A stretch of DNA of 15,246 nucleotides from Cyanobacteriota bacterium (GCA_027482985.1 JAIXVO010000634.1:1-15246); one strand, 5' to 3'. Positions 1-7,690 are shown, counted from the first letter of the stretch. Numbers and translations: made by a program. The notes: a model not told the origin generated them from the sequence alone.

Positions 1-171
1 AGTCAGGCTTGGTGGGTCAATTATTATGAACCGCTTCGTGAGCGGATGCAGCAGATCGAAATTACCCCAATTACTCAATCAGTGATTCATGAAACTGAAA
101 AAGAGATGAGACTGTTTGAAAAATTCAGCGACTCCTATGGTTATACGTTCTATGTTCTGCAAGCAGTTTAA
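1..171 (+). CDS. C-terminal tail of a probable SAM-dependent methyltransferase (partial, 5' end outside window)
   Basis: Frame 1 is open from the first base to a TAA at 169-171, giving 56 residues. The tail contains AWWVNYYEPL early and ends SYGYTFYVLQAV. Class I SAM methyltransferases of the UbiE/Methyltransf_25 type often end this way, with a W..YY.PL segment followed by a final strand of the form YGY.FYVL. The SAM-binding motifs lie outside the window, so the assignment rests on the C-terminus alone. The stop codon is eight bases before an attC-like site at 180-267, which is the usual spacing for the gene of an integron cassette. The substrate cannot be inferred. Confidence 0.6.
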   Translation, partial: SQAWWVNYYEPLRERMQQIEITPITQSVIHETEKEMRLFEKFSDSYGYTFYVLQAV

Positions 172-179
172 AAAAAGCC

Positions 180-267
180 GTCTAACAATTCAAATGCAGG
201 CGGACAGTTGAAAGCCGCTGGTGCTGAGTTCGAGTTTGTCTGCCGCCGCTGATTTGAGCCGTTAGAC
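180..267 (+). repeat. attC-like integron recombination site
   Basis: The left end is GTCTAAC (180-186) and the right end is GTTAGAC (261-267). These match the attC core consensus RYYYAAC / GTTRRRY and are perfect inverse complements. Moving inward, a three-base unpaired spacer (187-189 against 258-260) is followed by TCAAAT (190-195) pairing with ATTTGA (252-257). G196 is then left unpaired, CAG (197-199) pairs with CTG (249-251), CGG (201-203) can pair with CCG (246-248), and GACA (203-206) can alternatively pair with TGTC (237-240). About 30 bases form the variable end loop. End cores, unpaired spacer, extrahelical G and variable loop together are the structural hallmark of attC. The preceding gene stops eight bases before it. 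No integrase gene is in the window. Confidence 0.75.
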
Positions 268-434
268 TATATCGATTTAGCACGATCGCTCCTCTTGTAG
301 AATGTATCCCTCCACACAGAAACGCACTCTGCTCATACAGACCTGAATGCCAGTGTCACGCCGCCTCCCAGACCGATTGTAGATGCTACGATCAATGCAG
401 ATTGAGATCCGAGTCGTTCAAGAGTTAGAGCATC

Positions 435-1196
435 ATGAATTTAAGTCAGGCGATCGCACTGGTGACAGGAGCCAATGGGGGCATCGGTTCTCATTTTGTC
501 GAACAACTGCTGCAATTTGATGTTGCCAAAATATATGTTTGTGCCAGGACACTGAATAAACTGAATGACTTAGTTGCGCTTGACCCAACTCGGATTATTC
601 CAGTTGAGCTAGACGTGACTAATGCTGAATCCGTGAATGCGGCGGCAGCTCAATGTGCGGATGTCAACCTGCTCATTAACAATGCGGGCACCTCGCTCAA
701 CCAAGGCATTATTGCGGCACCGGATTTGGAAAGCGCCAGAGCTGAAATCGAAGTCAACTATTTTGGCATGGCCGCCATGTGTCGCGCCTTTGCGCCGATT
801 CTGAAGCAGCAAGGAGGGGGCGCGATCGTCAATATCTTATCGCTCCTGGGCAAAGTCAATCTGCCGTTTAGCGGTTCCTACAGTGCGTCTAAAGCAGCGG
901 CAATTTCGATGACCCAGAGTGTCAGAGCGGAACTGACGGCGCAGCAGACCTTAGTGGTTGGGGTCATGCCAGGCACCGTTGATACCGATTTGGCGAAAGC
1001 GTGGCCTAACCCGAAAGTAGCTCCGGCGGAAGTGGCAAGAGCAGCCTTGCAAGCAGTGCTAGACAATCAGGAAGATGTGTATCCGGGAGAACAGGCCAGT
1101 CAGGTTTCGGCGCAACTTCTGAGCGATCCCAAAGGCGTCGAAAAGTATATGGCGAGTTTTCTACCCGGCATGGATCTGGCTGGTACCAATGCTTAA
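435..1196 (+). CDS. SDR-family NAD(P)-dependent oxidoreductase
   Basis: This is a 253-residue protein, the usual length for a classical short-chain dehydrogenase/reductase with a Rossmann fold. The cofactor motif TGANGGIG is at residues 11-18, the acidic D60 is followed by V, and NNAG is at 82-85. The catalytic set is N108, S136, Y149 and K153 (YSASK), with the typical 13-residue S-to-Y spacing. It should act in the cytoplasm as an NAD(P)H-linked alcohol/ketone oxidoreductase; the substrate is not predictable. The ATG at 435 has only a weak AGAG upstream. The gene lies 168 bases after the attC-like site and is convergent with the exporter operon, its stop being 33 bases from that of the ABC transporter. 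It could be an independent gene or a second cassette cargo. Confidence 0.88.
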   Translation: MNLSQAIALVTGANGGIGSHFVEQLLQFDVAKIYVCARTLNKLNDLVALDPTRIIPVELDVTNAESVNAAAAQCADVNLLINNAGTSLNQGIIAAPDLESARAEIEVNYFGMAAMCRAFAPILKQQGGGAIVNILSLLGKVNLPFSGSYSASKAAAISMTQSVRAELTAQQTLVVGVMPGTVDTDLAKAWPNPKVAPAEVARAALQAVLDNQEDVYPGEQASQVSAQLLSDPKGVEKYMASFLPGMDLAGTNA

Positions 1197-1207
1197 TGCC
1201 TGTTGCA

Positions 1208-1259
1208 GCCCAACTCAGTCCGCAAGGGCTTAACCACTTTCGCTACGAATGAGTTGGGC
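1208..1259. terminator. 10-bp inverted repeat at convergent gene ends (possible bidirectional terminator)
   Basis: GCCCAACTCA (1208-1217) is the exact reverse complement of TGAGTTGGGC (1250-1259), separated by 32 bases. The left arm begins 11 bases after the SDR stop. The right arm lies in the last codons of the ABC transporter, and the loop contains that gene's stop codon. A shared stem-loop between two converging genes would suit transcription termination in both directions. There is no T-run and the loop is long, so the role is uncertain. Confidence 0.4.
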
Positions 1260-3542
1260 ATAAACGCCACCCGCTTCATAAAGGGATTGATGGATGCCGC
1301 GTTCGACGACTTGACCGCGATCGAAGACAATAATTTCATCACAATCGCGAATCGTACTCAGCCGATGCGCCACGATGATACAGGTACAACCGCGCCGACT
1401 GAGGTTGCGGGTAATTAACTTTTCGGTTTCCGTATCCAGCGCACTGGTGGCTTCATCCATCACCAAAATCGCCGGATTGCGGACCAGCGATCGCGCAATT
1501 TCCAGACGTTGCCGCTGCCCCCCACTGAGATTCGCCCCACCTTCGATCAGTTCGGCATTGTAGCCCCCTGGTAGGGACAGAATGACATCATGAATCAGGG
1601 CATCCTGGCAGGCGCGGACTAAATTGCGATCGCTCACCGTGGGGTCCCACAATGTCAAGTTATCCCGCACGGTGCCCGCGAACAGCAGAATATCCTGTTC
1701 CACCAACGCCATGGAGTAGGTCAAGACGGCACGCGGAATCTGGGCGAGGGGTTGACCATCCAGATAAATTCCACCCGCCCAGGGTTGGTAAAGCCCCGTC
1801 ACCAGTTTGATCACCGTGGATTTACCCGAACCACTGCCTCCCACTAGGGCAATCCGCTGTCCCGGTTGAATCATGAGGCTGAAATCGGTAATCAGGGGCG
1901 GATTAATGGGGGTGTAGCCGAAGGTGATGTTTTGCAGTTCAATGTGCCCCTGTAAGCGAAAATTATCGCGGTCGATGTGAGGTGACAGGGGTTGATCCGT
2001 AGGGGTGGGGAAAGCCCAGGGCAAGGAGGGGCGATCGAGGAAAGCGGGCATTGCGCGATCGGCTTGCAGTTGGGGATCAATTTCATTGCTCAACACATCT
2101 TCTAAACGACTCACATCGCCTTCTAACTCCTGCAACGTGCCACCCAAATTCACCAACCGCCGCACAGGTTCTAGAAAACTTTGCATCAGGCTGAGAAAGG
2201 CCACCAGTCCACCAATACTGAGGTTGCCATTCATGACGCGAAAGCCGCCCACCACCAGCAACAACACGGATGCTAATTGCGCCAGTGTGGTTGGTAACGT
2301 GCTGAGAGTTTGATTCTGCAAACCTAACGCTTGATAGGAATTAATTGCTTTGGTGTAGTAGCCGACCCAACGCGCAAAAAAATCAGACTCCAGGGCAGAT
2401 GATTTCAAGGTTTCAATACTTTGCAAGCCCGAAATGGCCACCCCTGCCGCCCGTCCCGTTTCCATGCCCAGACGAATGTTAGCGTCCTTCCGTTGCCGCG
2501 ACACCCACTGTAGGGCCACCAAATTCATCCCGGCAAAGATCATCCCGATCGCCGTTAGAGCCCGGTCATACTGCAACATCACCAAGCTATAAAACAGCAT
2601 CATCACCAGATCAATCACCGTCGTCGCTAACCGACCCGATAACACATCCGCGACCTTATCATTGAGCCTGGTGCGATTCGCAATTTCACCCGCATAGCGT
2701 TGAGCATAAAAATTAATCGGCAATCTTAAAATGTGCCATAAAAACTGGCTCGACATTTTCACAGCTAACTTAATTTTGAGCCGTCGCAAATAACGCAGTT
2801 GCAACCCAGAAAGCAATCCTTTTAGCACTGCGGTGATAAGCATACCGAATAATAAGGGGCGCAACCAATCCTGCTGTCCCTGCACCAAGATATTATCGAC
2901 AAAGACTTGCGTAAACACCGGGATGGCAATTCCTGGCACCACTAGTAATAAACCAGCCAACAAACAATACGCTAAAGCTTTGACTGAGCCTCGCAAGCGA
3001 TCGCGCAAAGCCCTCACCACATCCGGTTTGCGTCCCCCCCGCCGAAACTCAGAGCCGGGTTCCATCACCAACACCACACCCGTGTAGGCTTCATCAAATT
3101 CCTGCAAGGTAGCAGTCCGGGGGCCTGTTGCCGGATCATTGAGAAACACGCGATCGCGCCCCCAACCCTCCACGACGAGAAAATGATTGAAATTCCAGAA
3201 CACAATATAAGGACAACGCAACTCTTGCAGCGCATTCAGTCCTTTTTTAAAACCCTTGGCCGTGAGGCCATATTGTTTAGCCGCTTTGACTAAATTGACT
3301 GCCGTACTGCCATCCCGCGACACGCCACAGTCCTGCCGCAACACCGCCAACGGCACAATCTTGCCATAGTACGACAGGATAATGCCCAACGCTGCCGCCC
3401 CGCATTCGACCGCTTCCATCTGGAGCACAGTGGGCGTTTGCACTCGTTTACCCCGCGTGCCCCGCCAGCGGAACCAGGCTTTGTGCCAAGTCGCAGCGAT
3501 CGCTGCGAACACCGGGAACCGACTCAAAGCCATGGCGATCAC
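1230..3542 (-). CDS. NHLP-type bacteriocin exporter: C39 peptidase / ABC transporter permease / ATPase
   Basis: This 770-residue inner-membrane protein should cleave a leader peptide after a double-glycine-type site and export the core peptide using ATP. The N-terminal C39 peptidase domain (about 35-165) has TPTVLQMEAVECG with catalytic C47, H120 in FNHFLVVEGW and D136 in NDPATG. Six transmembrane helices occupy roughly 185-460. The ATPase domain (about 530-770) has Walker A GGSGSGKST (568-576), the signature LSGGQRQ (672-678), Walker B ILVMDEATSALD (692-703) and the switch H726. All catalytic residues are present. The GTG start at 3542 overlaps the HlyD stop as GTGA and has AGGGA about five bases upstream. 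An ATG three codons later is the alternative. Closest family from memory: NHLM/NHLP bacteriocin peptidase/ATP-binding ABC transporter. Confidence 0.92.
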   Translation of the reverse strand: MIAMALSRFPVFAAIAATWHKAWFRWRGTRGKRVQTPTVLQMEAVECGAAALGIILSYYGKIVPLAVLRQDCGVSRDGSTAVNLVKAAKQYGLTAKGFKKGLNALQELRCPYIVFWNFNHFLVVEGWGRDRVFLNDPATGPRTATLQEFDEAYTGVVLVMEPGSEFRRGGRKPDVVRALRDRLRGSVKALAYCLLAGLLLVVPGIAIPVFTQVFVDNILVQGQQDWLRPLLFGMLITAVLKGLLSGLQLRYLRRLKIKLAVKMSSQFLWHILRLPINFYAQRYAGEIANRTRLNDKVADVLSGRLATTVIDLVMMLFYSLVMLQYDRALTAIGMIFAGMNLVALQWVSRQRKDANIRLGMETGRAAGVAISGLQSIETLKSSALESDFFARWVGYYTKAINSYQALGLQNQTLSTLPTTLAQLASVLLLVVGGFRVMNGNLSIGGLVAFLSLMQSFLEPVRRLVNLGGTLQELEGDVSRLEDVLSNEIDPQLQADRAMPAFLDRPSLPWAFPTPTDQPLSPHIDRDNFRLQGHIELQNITFGYTPINPPLITDFSLMIQPGQRIALVGGSGSGKSTVIKLVTGLYQPWAGGIYLDGQPLAQIPRAVLTYSMALVEQDILLFAGTVRDNLTLWDPTVSDRNLVRACQDALIHDVILSLPGGYNAELIEGGANLSGGQRQRLEIARSLVRNPAILVMDEATSALDTETEKLITRNLSRRGCTCIIVAHRLSTIRDCDEIIVFDRGQVVERGIHQSLYEAGGVYAQLIRSESG

Positions 3543-4990
3543 GTTCCCTGAGCGAAAGATTTGAAAATCGGAAGGATAAACGTGATCGGCGCTTGGCGAT
3601 CAATCGTGGCGCGAATCGAAGCAGTTGTTCCCGGTGAGAGTTGCAGTTCAGGGCCGCGAGAGGACGACCATTGATACCCCGAAGCGTTGGCAGGATTCGG
3701 TTGCAGCGTCGCCTGGACGGCTAACTGTCCCCCCGTAACGGTAAGCCCATCAGCGACTTCGGCGCTCCCCACCGTGCTCACCATCGCCTCCCGGCTAATG
3801 GGCAGGGGCGACACCGTTTTGACTGTCCCTACAATCCCCCCATACCGCTCGCGGGGCACTGAATCGGGTGTGATTTGCATGGTCATACCCGGTTCCAGGC
3901 GCTTCCCATCTTTAATCTTGAAATAGGCGATCGCCACCAGTGGGGCGGACTGGTGATCCGCTTCCACCAGCCCAATGCGATCGCCCGCTTGCAACACCTG
4001 CCCAGGTTTCGCCGTCAGTTCCAGCACTCGCCCACTGACCGCGCTGGTAATTTGGCTACTTTGTTGCAGTTGCAGTTGCAGTTGGGCAATTTGTTGTTGC
4101 ACTGCCTGGATCTGGTTACTGCGTTGCATTGAGGCTTCCAGCGATCGCTGTTGGAGTTGCTGCTTTTGGGCTTGCAGATCTTGCAGTTGCGCTTGCACCG
4201 TTTCCACTTGCCGGAGCGTAGCGCGATAGGTTTGGTCAATCGTCAGCAAGCGACGGTTCAACTCCTGGATCTGGGCCTTCAAAGCGGCAATTTGCTGTTG
4301 ATTCTCCTGATACGCCTGCGCCGATTGCAAAAATAAATCAATAGAAATCGCCCCCTCATTCAACAACTGCTGACGATTGTCTAACTGTTGTTGCAACACA
4401 GGAGCCAGCGCCTCCTTATTGGCTAAAGCACGAGTCAATGACTGCTGTTGAGTTTGCAGGGTTAACCGTTCTTTCGTGCGGATGGGTTCCAGGAGCGCTT
4501 GTTGATCCTGGAGCGTCTTTTGCAGCGTCCGTTCTTGCTGCTGGATTGCTTGCAGGGCTGCGGTTGTTTGCCGCTGCATCACTGCCGTCAGTTGCCGCTG
4601 CTGCTGCCGGAGCCGTTGCCAAGTTGCCGTTTGCTGTTGCAATGCCTGCCGCAATTCCAGTCGGGCCATCGCCCCAATCACCTGCCCGGCTTGCACGCGA
4701 TCGCCCGGTTTCACCCGCAACGTGGCTACCTGTCCGGCAATGGGCGACTGCAACGCCGTCGTTTGGTCAGGATAAAGCAACACCCCCCGCCCTTCCACCG
4801 TCACCGGAATTCGTCCCCAAATACTCCAACTAACAGCCCCTACCACAATCGACCCCAGCGCCACCAAAAACAACCAGTCGCGGGGAGCCACCACCTGCAT
4901 CAATTGATCCAACCGTTCTGGGGAAGACAGGCGTTCCAACGATTCTTGCCGAAAGATATTTGGTTTTTGGTTCAATCCCCCACCCTCCAT
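3539..4990 (-). CDS. HlyD-family membrane fusion/adaptor protein of the NHLP bacteriocin exporter
   Basis: The protein has 483 residues from the ATG at 4990. Its N-terminus has IFRQESLERLSSPERLDQL, typical of NHLP secretion adaptors. One transmembrane helix follows (about 38-58), then a biotinyl-lipoyl-like half (about 78-112, SPIAGQVATLRVKPGDRV). A very long glutamine-rich coiled coil (about 112-320) leads to the second lipoyl half (VSGRVLELTAKPGQVLQAGD) and a beta-barrel region. It should span the periplasm and join the ABC transporter to an outer-membrane channel. A TTG at 5023 would add 11 residues, but the ATG at 4990 shares its A with the upstream TAA stop (TAATG), pointing to translational coupling, so I prefer it. 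No clear ribosome binding site precedes either start. The 3' end overlaps the ABC gene by four bases. Confidence 0.88.
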   Translation of the reverse strand: MEGGGLNQKPNIFRQESLERLSSPERLDQLMQVVAPRDWLFLVALGSIVVGAVSWSIWGRIPVTVEGRGVLLYPDQTTALQSPIAGQVATLRVKPGDRVQAGQVIGAMARLELRQALQQQTATWQRLRQQQRQLTAVMQRQTTAALQAIQQQERTLQKTLQDQQALLEPIRTKERLTLQTQQQSLTRALANKEALAPVLQQQLDNRQQLLNEGAISIDLFLQSAQAYQENQQQIAALKAQIQELNRRLLTIDQTYRATLRQVETVQAQLQDLQAQKQQLQQRSLEASMQRSNQIQAVQQQIAQLQLQLQQSSQITSAVSGRVLELTAKPGQVLQAGDRIGLVEADHQSAPLVAIAYFKIKDGKRLEPGMTMQITPDSVPRERYGGIVGTVKTVSPLPISREAMVSTVGSAEVADGLTVTGGQLAVQATLQPNPANASGYQWSSSRGPELQLSPGTTASIRATIDRQAPITFILPIFKSFAQGT

Positions 4991-6012
4991 TAAAATCGCG
5001 CCCGCACCCGTCTCAGCAACCAATCAAACCGCGCCCCGGCCAGCGAGACATGCGCCAGGGTTTGCAGATCAATTTCATCCTCATATTCCAGCTCATCGGC
5101 CAGGGGTTGATCCTGGGTATAAGACAGTTTGCCATACCCATGCCGAGTTAACCGATCTTGTAACCGTTCCGCCAACACGACGGCGATCGCGCGATAAAAC
5201 CGGGCGGCAAAGGGCTGATCCTGACGCAGTTTAGCCGCCAATTCCGTCCGGGGTAACGCCCACACGAGGCAATTTTCCACGGCTTTGACCGTAGCCGATG
5301 CCATTTGGGCCTCCACAAAAGACATTTCCCCTAAAATTTCCCCCGTCGCCAGCCGCGCCACTTCTTTACTCACCTGCTGCCCATTCACCTGCGCCGAAAT
5401 CACCACTGCCAAAGTGCCATCCAACAAGATATAAATGGCATCCAACGCCTTCCCTTCTTCAATTAACAAAGTCGTGGCAGACAACGGACAGGGCACCCCC
5501 ACCCTCACCATCCAATCCAGATCGCTATCGTACAACTCAGCAAACACTAACAGCACTTTGCGGAGGGGTTGTTCCGCTGGCGCTTGACTGCGCACCAGCA
5601 AACTGGCAATCCCCCGCACCTGAGTCGATAAAAAAACCGAAGCGGTTTGGTAAAACCGCGCTGCGAACCCAGCATCTTGGTGCAATTTGGCGGTCAGTTT
5701 GCCGTGAGGAATCATGAGCACCTGCGCGGCTTCCGTCGCGATCGCGCGCGTCACAGCAGGGCGACCGTTGATGAAAGATAATAACCCCAGTTCCTCACCA
5801 GGTTGCACCACCGCCACCTGCTGTTCCCCCGCATCCGGGCTAGTGACAACGAGCGTAAATGCCCCCGCCAAGACCCAATACATTGCCTGCAACCGCTGAT
5901 CCGCCTGCACCAGTTCGGTATGCGCCGCGATCGCCGCGATCGTCCCCACCTGCCCCAGCCAATCCAGATCCGTTTGATTAAAAGCGCCTAACGGTAACCC
6001 TAATTTATCCAT
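4990..6012 (-). CDS. Tandem cyclic-nucleotide-binding-like protein of the NHLP exporter operon
   Basis: The protein has 340 residues with two cNMP-binding-like folds (about 15-135 and 165-290) and a charged tail ending SLAGARFDWLLRRVR. It is first in the exporter operon. Proteins of this kind are recurrent neighbours of cyanobacterial NHLP exporters, and a regulatory or accessory role in export is inferred. The phosphate-binding cassettes are degenerate. Canonical CAP/PKA cassettes read G-E-x-A ... P-R-A/S-A. The first repeat (71-91) has LGLL and GRPAVT, lacking both Glu and Arg at the expected positions. The second (225-243) keeps GE (E229) but has QMASATV, with Met where the phosphate-binding Arg should be. 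Ordinary cAMP binding is therefore doubtful. There is no DNA-binding helix-turn-helix. The ATG at 6012 has AGAAAGAG a few bases upstream. Confidence 0.82.
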   Translation of the reverse strand: MDKLGLPLGAFNQTDLDWLGQVGTIAAIAAHTELVQADQRLQAMYWVLAGAFTLVVTSPDAGEQQVAVVQPGEELGLLSFINGRPAVTRAIATEAAQVLMIPHGKLTAKLHQDAGFAARFYQTASVFLSTQVRGIASLLVRSQAPAEQPLRKVLLVFAELYDSDLDWMVRVGVPCPLSATTLLIEEGKALDAIYILLDGTLAVVISAQVNGQQVSKEVARLATGEILGEMSFVEAQMASATVKAVENCLVWALPRTELAAKLRQDQPFAARFYRAIAVVLAERLQDRLTRHGYGKLSYTQDQPLADELEYEDEIDLQTLAHVSLAGARFDWLLRRVRARF

Positions 6013-6210
6013 GATGCTCTTTCTACCCGTGTTCTGGATCGACTGCCAGCCTCAAGTTTACAAAATCCCACTGGGGATGAAAGACCTGTAGACTGCCCCC
6101 TGCAAGCTATCCTTAACGACCAACCATCATTCATTCATACCAACAAAACCCAACCAAATCGTCACCTGATACCCCAAAATACTAGCCCTTTTAGCCAAAC
6201 AATGACTCAA

Positions 6211-6232
6211 TGAGGATGAGTTTCAATCCTCA
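6211..6232. repeat. 7-bp inverted repeat upstream of the exporter operon
   Basis: TGAGGAT (6211-6217) and ATCCTCA (6226-6232) are exact inverse complements around an 8-base loop. The element sits about 200 bases upstream of the exporter operon start codon. It could be an operator half-site pair or an RNA hairpin; nothing in the sequence decides this. Confidence 0.35.
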
Positions 6233-6423
6233 AATGACATTCATCACAAACCAAATCATGACTTCTGTCACTTGGCATCCGGCAAATTTCATGTATTTCT
6301 TAGTCCATATGCCTATTCATCAGCATCTATCACCTCGTCCTTGCAGTGCTTACGGCAATTTCAGCAGTAACCAAAAGCTTTAAGCAATTCTTTACCCCAC
6401 GAGAACTACCATCTACTGAAAAA

Positions 6424-6579
6424 AGGTGATATATAAGATGTGTTCCCTCAGTTGTAACTGGGCATCATCTTACCGAGTCACTGGCTTATCAGCGCTCTAC
6501 TGATAAATCTGTTCACCTCACTTTGGCGCTAGTGTAGTTTCATTTCCTACACTCAAAAGCTAGATGCTTGAGGTTTTTT
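6424..6579 (+). ncRNA. Candidate structured RNA or attenuator ending in a terminator-like hairpin
   Basis: A closing helix AGGTGA (6424-6429) / TCACCT (6513-6518) encloses two hairpins. The first is AAGATG (6435-6440) / CATCTT (6466-6471), extended by CC/GG and CAGT (6449-6452) / ACTG (6457-6460). The second is TTATCAG (6486-6492) / CTGATAA (6500-6506). Downstream comes a third hairpin, AGTGTAG (6531-6537) / CTACACT (6547-6553). A fourth, CTCAA (6552-6556) / TTGAG (6568-6572), is followed by T at 6574-6579. ACCTCA (6515-6520) can also pair with TGAGGT (6569-6574), which would break the closing helix. I do not recognise a known family. A free small RNA or a 5' regulatory element of the gene 250 bases downstream are both possible. 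Confidence 0.4.
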
Positions 6580-6829
6580 CAGTGCCTATCTACATCTGCG
6601 TAGAGTAAGAAAAGAGTTTCTCATGGCTGGAAAGATTAGTTGTTTCACAGGTAGTTTTTGGACGATTTAGAGTTTAAACCGATTGCAATTTTTGCGGTTT
6701 TCTCGGATGCCATTTGCATCCAGCCGCTTTTAGCATCACTCCTAGCATCATCAGCACTCGCGATTCATTCAATCGGATTGCCGTGCATGACTGGGAGTAA
6801 GCCTTGTAAACAGAGAAGGAAGGAAGTCT

Positions 6830-7684
6830 GTGAACAAAAAGATTTTGGTGATTGTGTCTGAATGGGGGTATTGGGGTGAAGAACTGGTCGGCCCCTATGA
6901 TGTCTTACTCGCCGCTGGCTACACTTTTGATTTTGCCACGGCCTACGGGCGCAAACCACCCGCCCTGCCCCCCAGCATGGATGAGACCTACGTCGATCCC
7001 CCGTTGGATAAACTCGTCACAGATGCCCACTACGCCAAACGGACACGCGAGATTGACGGTTCTGACTTACTCGCGAAGCCGATTAACCTCTCGGCCTGGT
7101 TTCCGGCCATGCCTTATTTCAATAGCGACAATTTTGGGCATGCGCTAGAAGCGTACTACACCCTCCGCGCCAAAGCCTGGAAAGACCTGGAACAATACGA
7201 TGCCTTGCTCTTGCCGGGTGGCTCTGGCCCCATGGTAGACATGGTGAACAATGAGCGCGTGCATGATGTCATTTTAGGCTTCTTGGCGCAAGGTAAATTG
7301 ATTGCTGCCGAATGCTATTGTGTCACCTGCCTTGCGTTCGCCCGCGACTGGACCGATCGCAAGAGCATTATTTGGGGTAAGCACGTCACCGGACACGCCC
7401 GCGAATACGACTACAAAGATGGCACCGGGTTTGCGCAAATGTATGGCTATGATGGGCAACCGATGAATACCTCCGCCAACTTCGGCCCCCCGTTCTACCC
7501 GTTGGAATACATTCTGCGCGATGCCGTTGGTCCCGATGGGCAATATCACGGCGGGGTCGGACATACCCTTTCCACAATTCTGGACTACCCGTTTTTAACT
7601 GGACGATCCACCCAGGATTCTAAATTAGTGGGTGAACTCATGATTCAAGCCTTAGAGCATGGATTGAAACGCTACGGCTGGTAA
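6830..7684 (+). CDS. DJ-1/PfpI (type 1 glutamine amidotransferase-like) family protein
   Basis: The protein has 284 residues, longer than the simple ~190-residue DJ-1 proteins and closer to the Hsp31-like size. The N-terminus ILVIVSEWGYWGEELVGPYDVL carries the acidic pair E17/E18, then LPGGSGPMVD (128-137). The nucleophile-elbow region is LIAAECYCVTC (157-167). The presumed nucleophile is C162, with C164 and C167 nearby. In Hsp31 and many PfpI-type members the elbow reads A-x-C-H-G; here the residue after Cys is Tyr and the next is Cys, so the usual Cys-His pairing is changed. Functions in this superfamily include glyoxalase/deglycase, protease, chaperone and isonitrile hydratase; none can be chosen. 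The GTG start at 6830 has the strong site AAGGAAGG (6816-6823). It precedes the ThDP-enzyme operon but is 810 bases away and may be transcribed separately. Confidence 0.85.
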   Translation: MNKKILVIVSEWGYWGEELVGPYDVLLAAGYTFDFATAYGRKPPALPPSMDETYVDPPLDKLVTDAHYAKRTREIDGSDLLAKPINLSAWFPAMPYFNSDNFGHALEAYYTLRAKAWKDLEQYDALLLPGGSGPMVDMVNNERVHDVILGFLAQGKLIAAECYCVTCLAFARDWTDRKSIIWGKHVTGHAREYDYKDGTGFAQMYGYDGQPMNTSANFGPPFYPLEYILRDAVGPDGQYHGGVGHTLSTILDYPFLTGRSTQDSKLVGELMIQALEHGLKRYGW

Positions 7685-7690
7685 GCAAAA

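Larger units (their letters stand above)
6013..6829. other. 817-base intergenic region between divergent transcription units
   Basis: No convincing protein gene is present, and no small open frame with a leader ending in a double glycine was seen on either strand. The region must hold the promoters of the exporter operon (leftward) and of the DJ-1-like gene (rightward), but no clear -35/-10 pair was found for either. It holds a 7-bp hairpin at 6211-6232 and a candidate structured RNA at 6424-6579, listed separately. It is more A+T-rich than the flanking genes. Confidence 0.6.

Noticed and set aside
333..440. Minus-strand open stretch ending in a glycine-rich tail reminiscent of a thiolase C-terminus
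   Set aside because: Only about 35 codons, no start codon, and it lacks the Cys and exact GGG.G pattern of thiolases; too short to call a pseudogene.
4060..4090. Repeated TTGCAG units resembling a microsatellite
   Set aside because: They are the Gln-Leu codons of the adaptor coiled coil, so the repetition is explained by the protein.
4438..4993. Long plus-strand open frames opposite the HlyD gene
   Set aside because: They mirror the repetitive glutamine/leucine codons of the coiled coil and give low-complexity proteins.
6658..6861. Small plus-strand open frame overlapping the start of the DJ-1-like gene, considered as a peptide precursor
   Set aside because: No ribosome binding site, no leader resembling nitrile hydratase or Nif11, no double glycine, and it overlaps the well-supported GTG start region.
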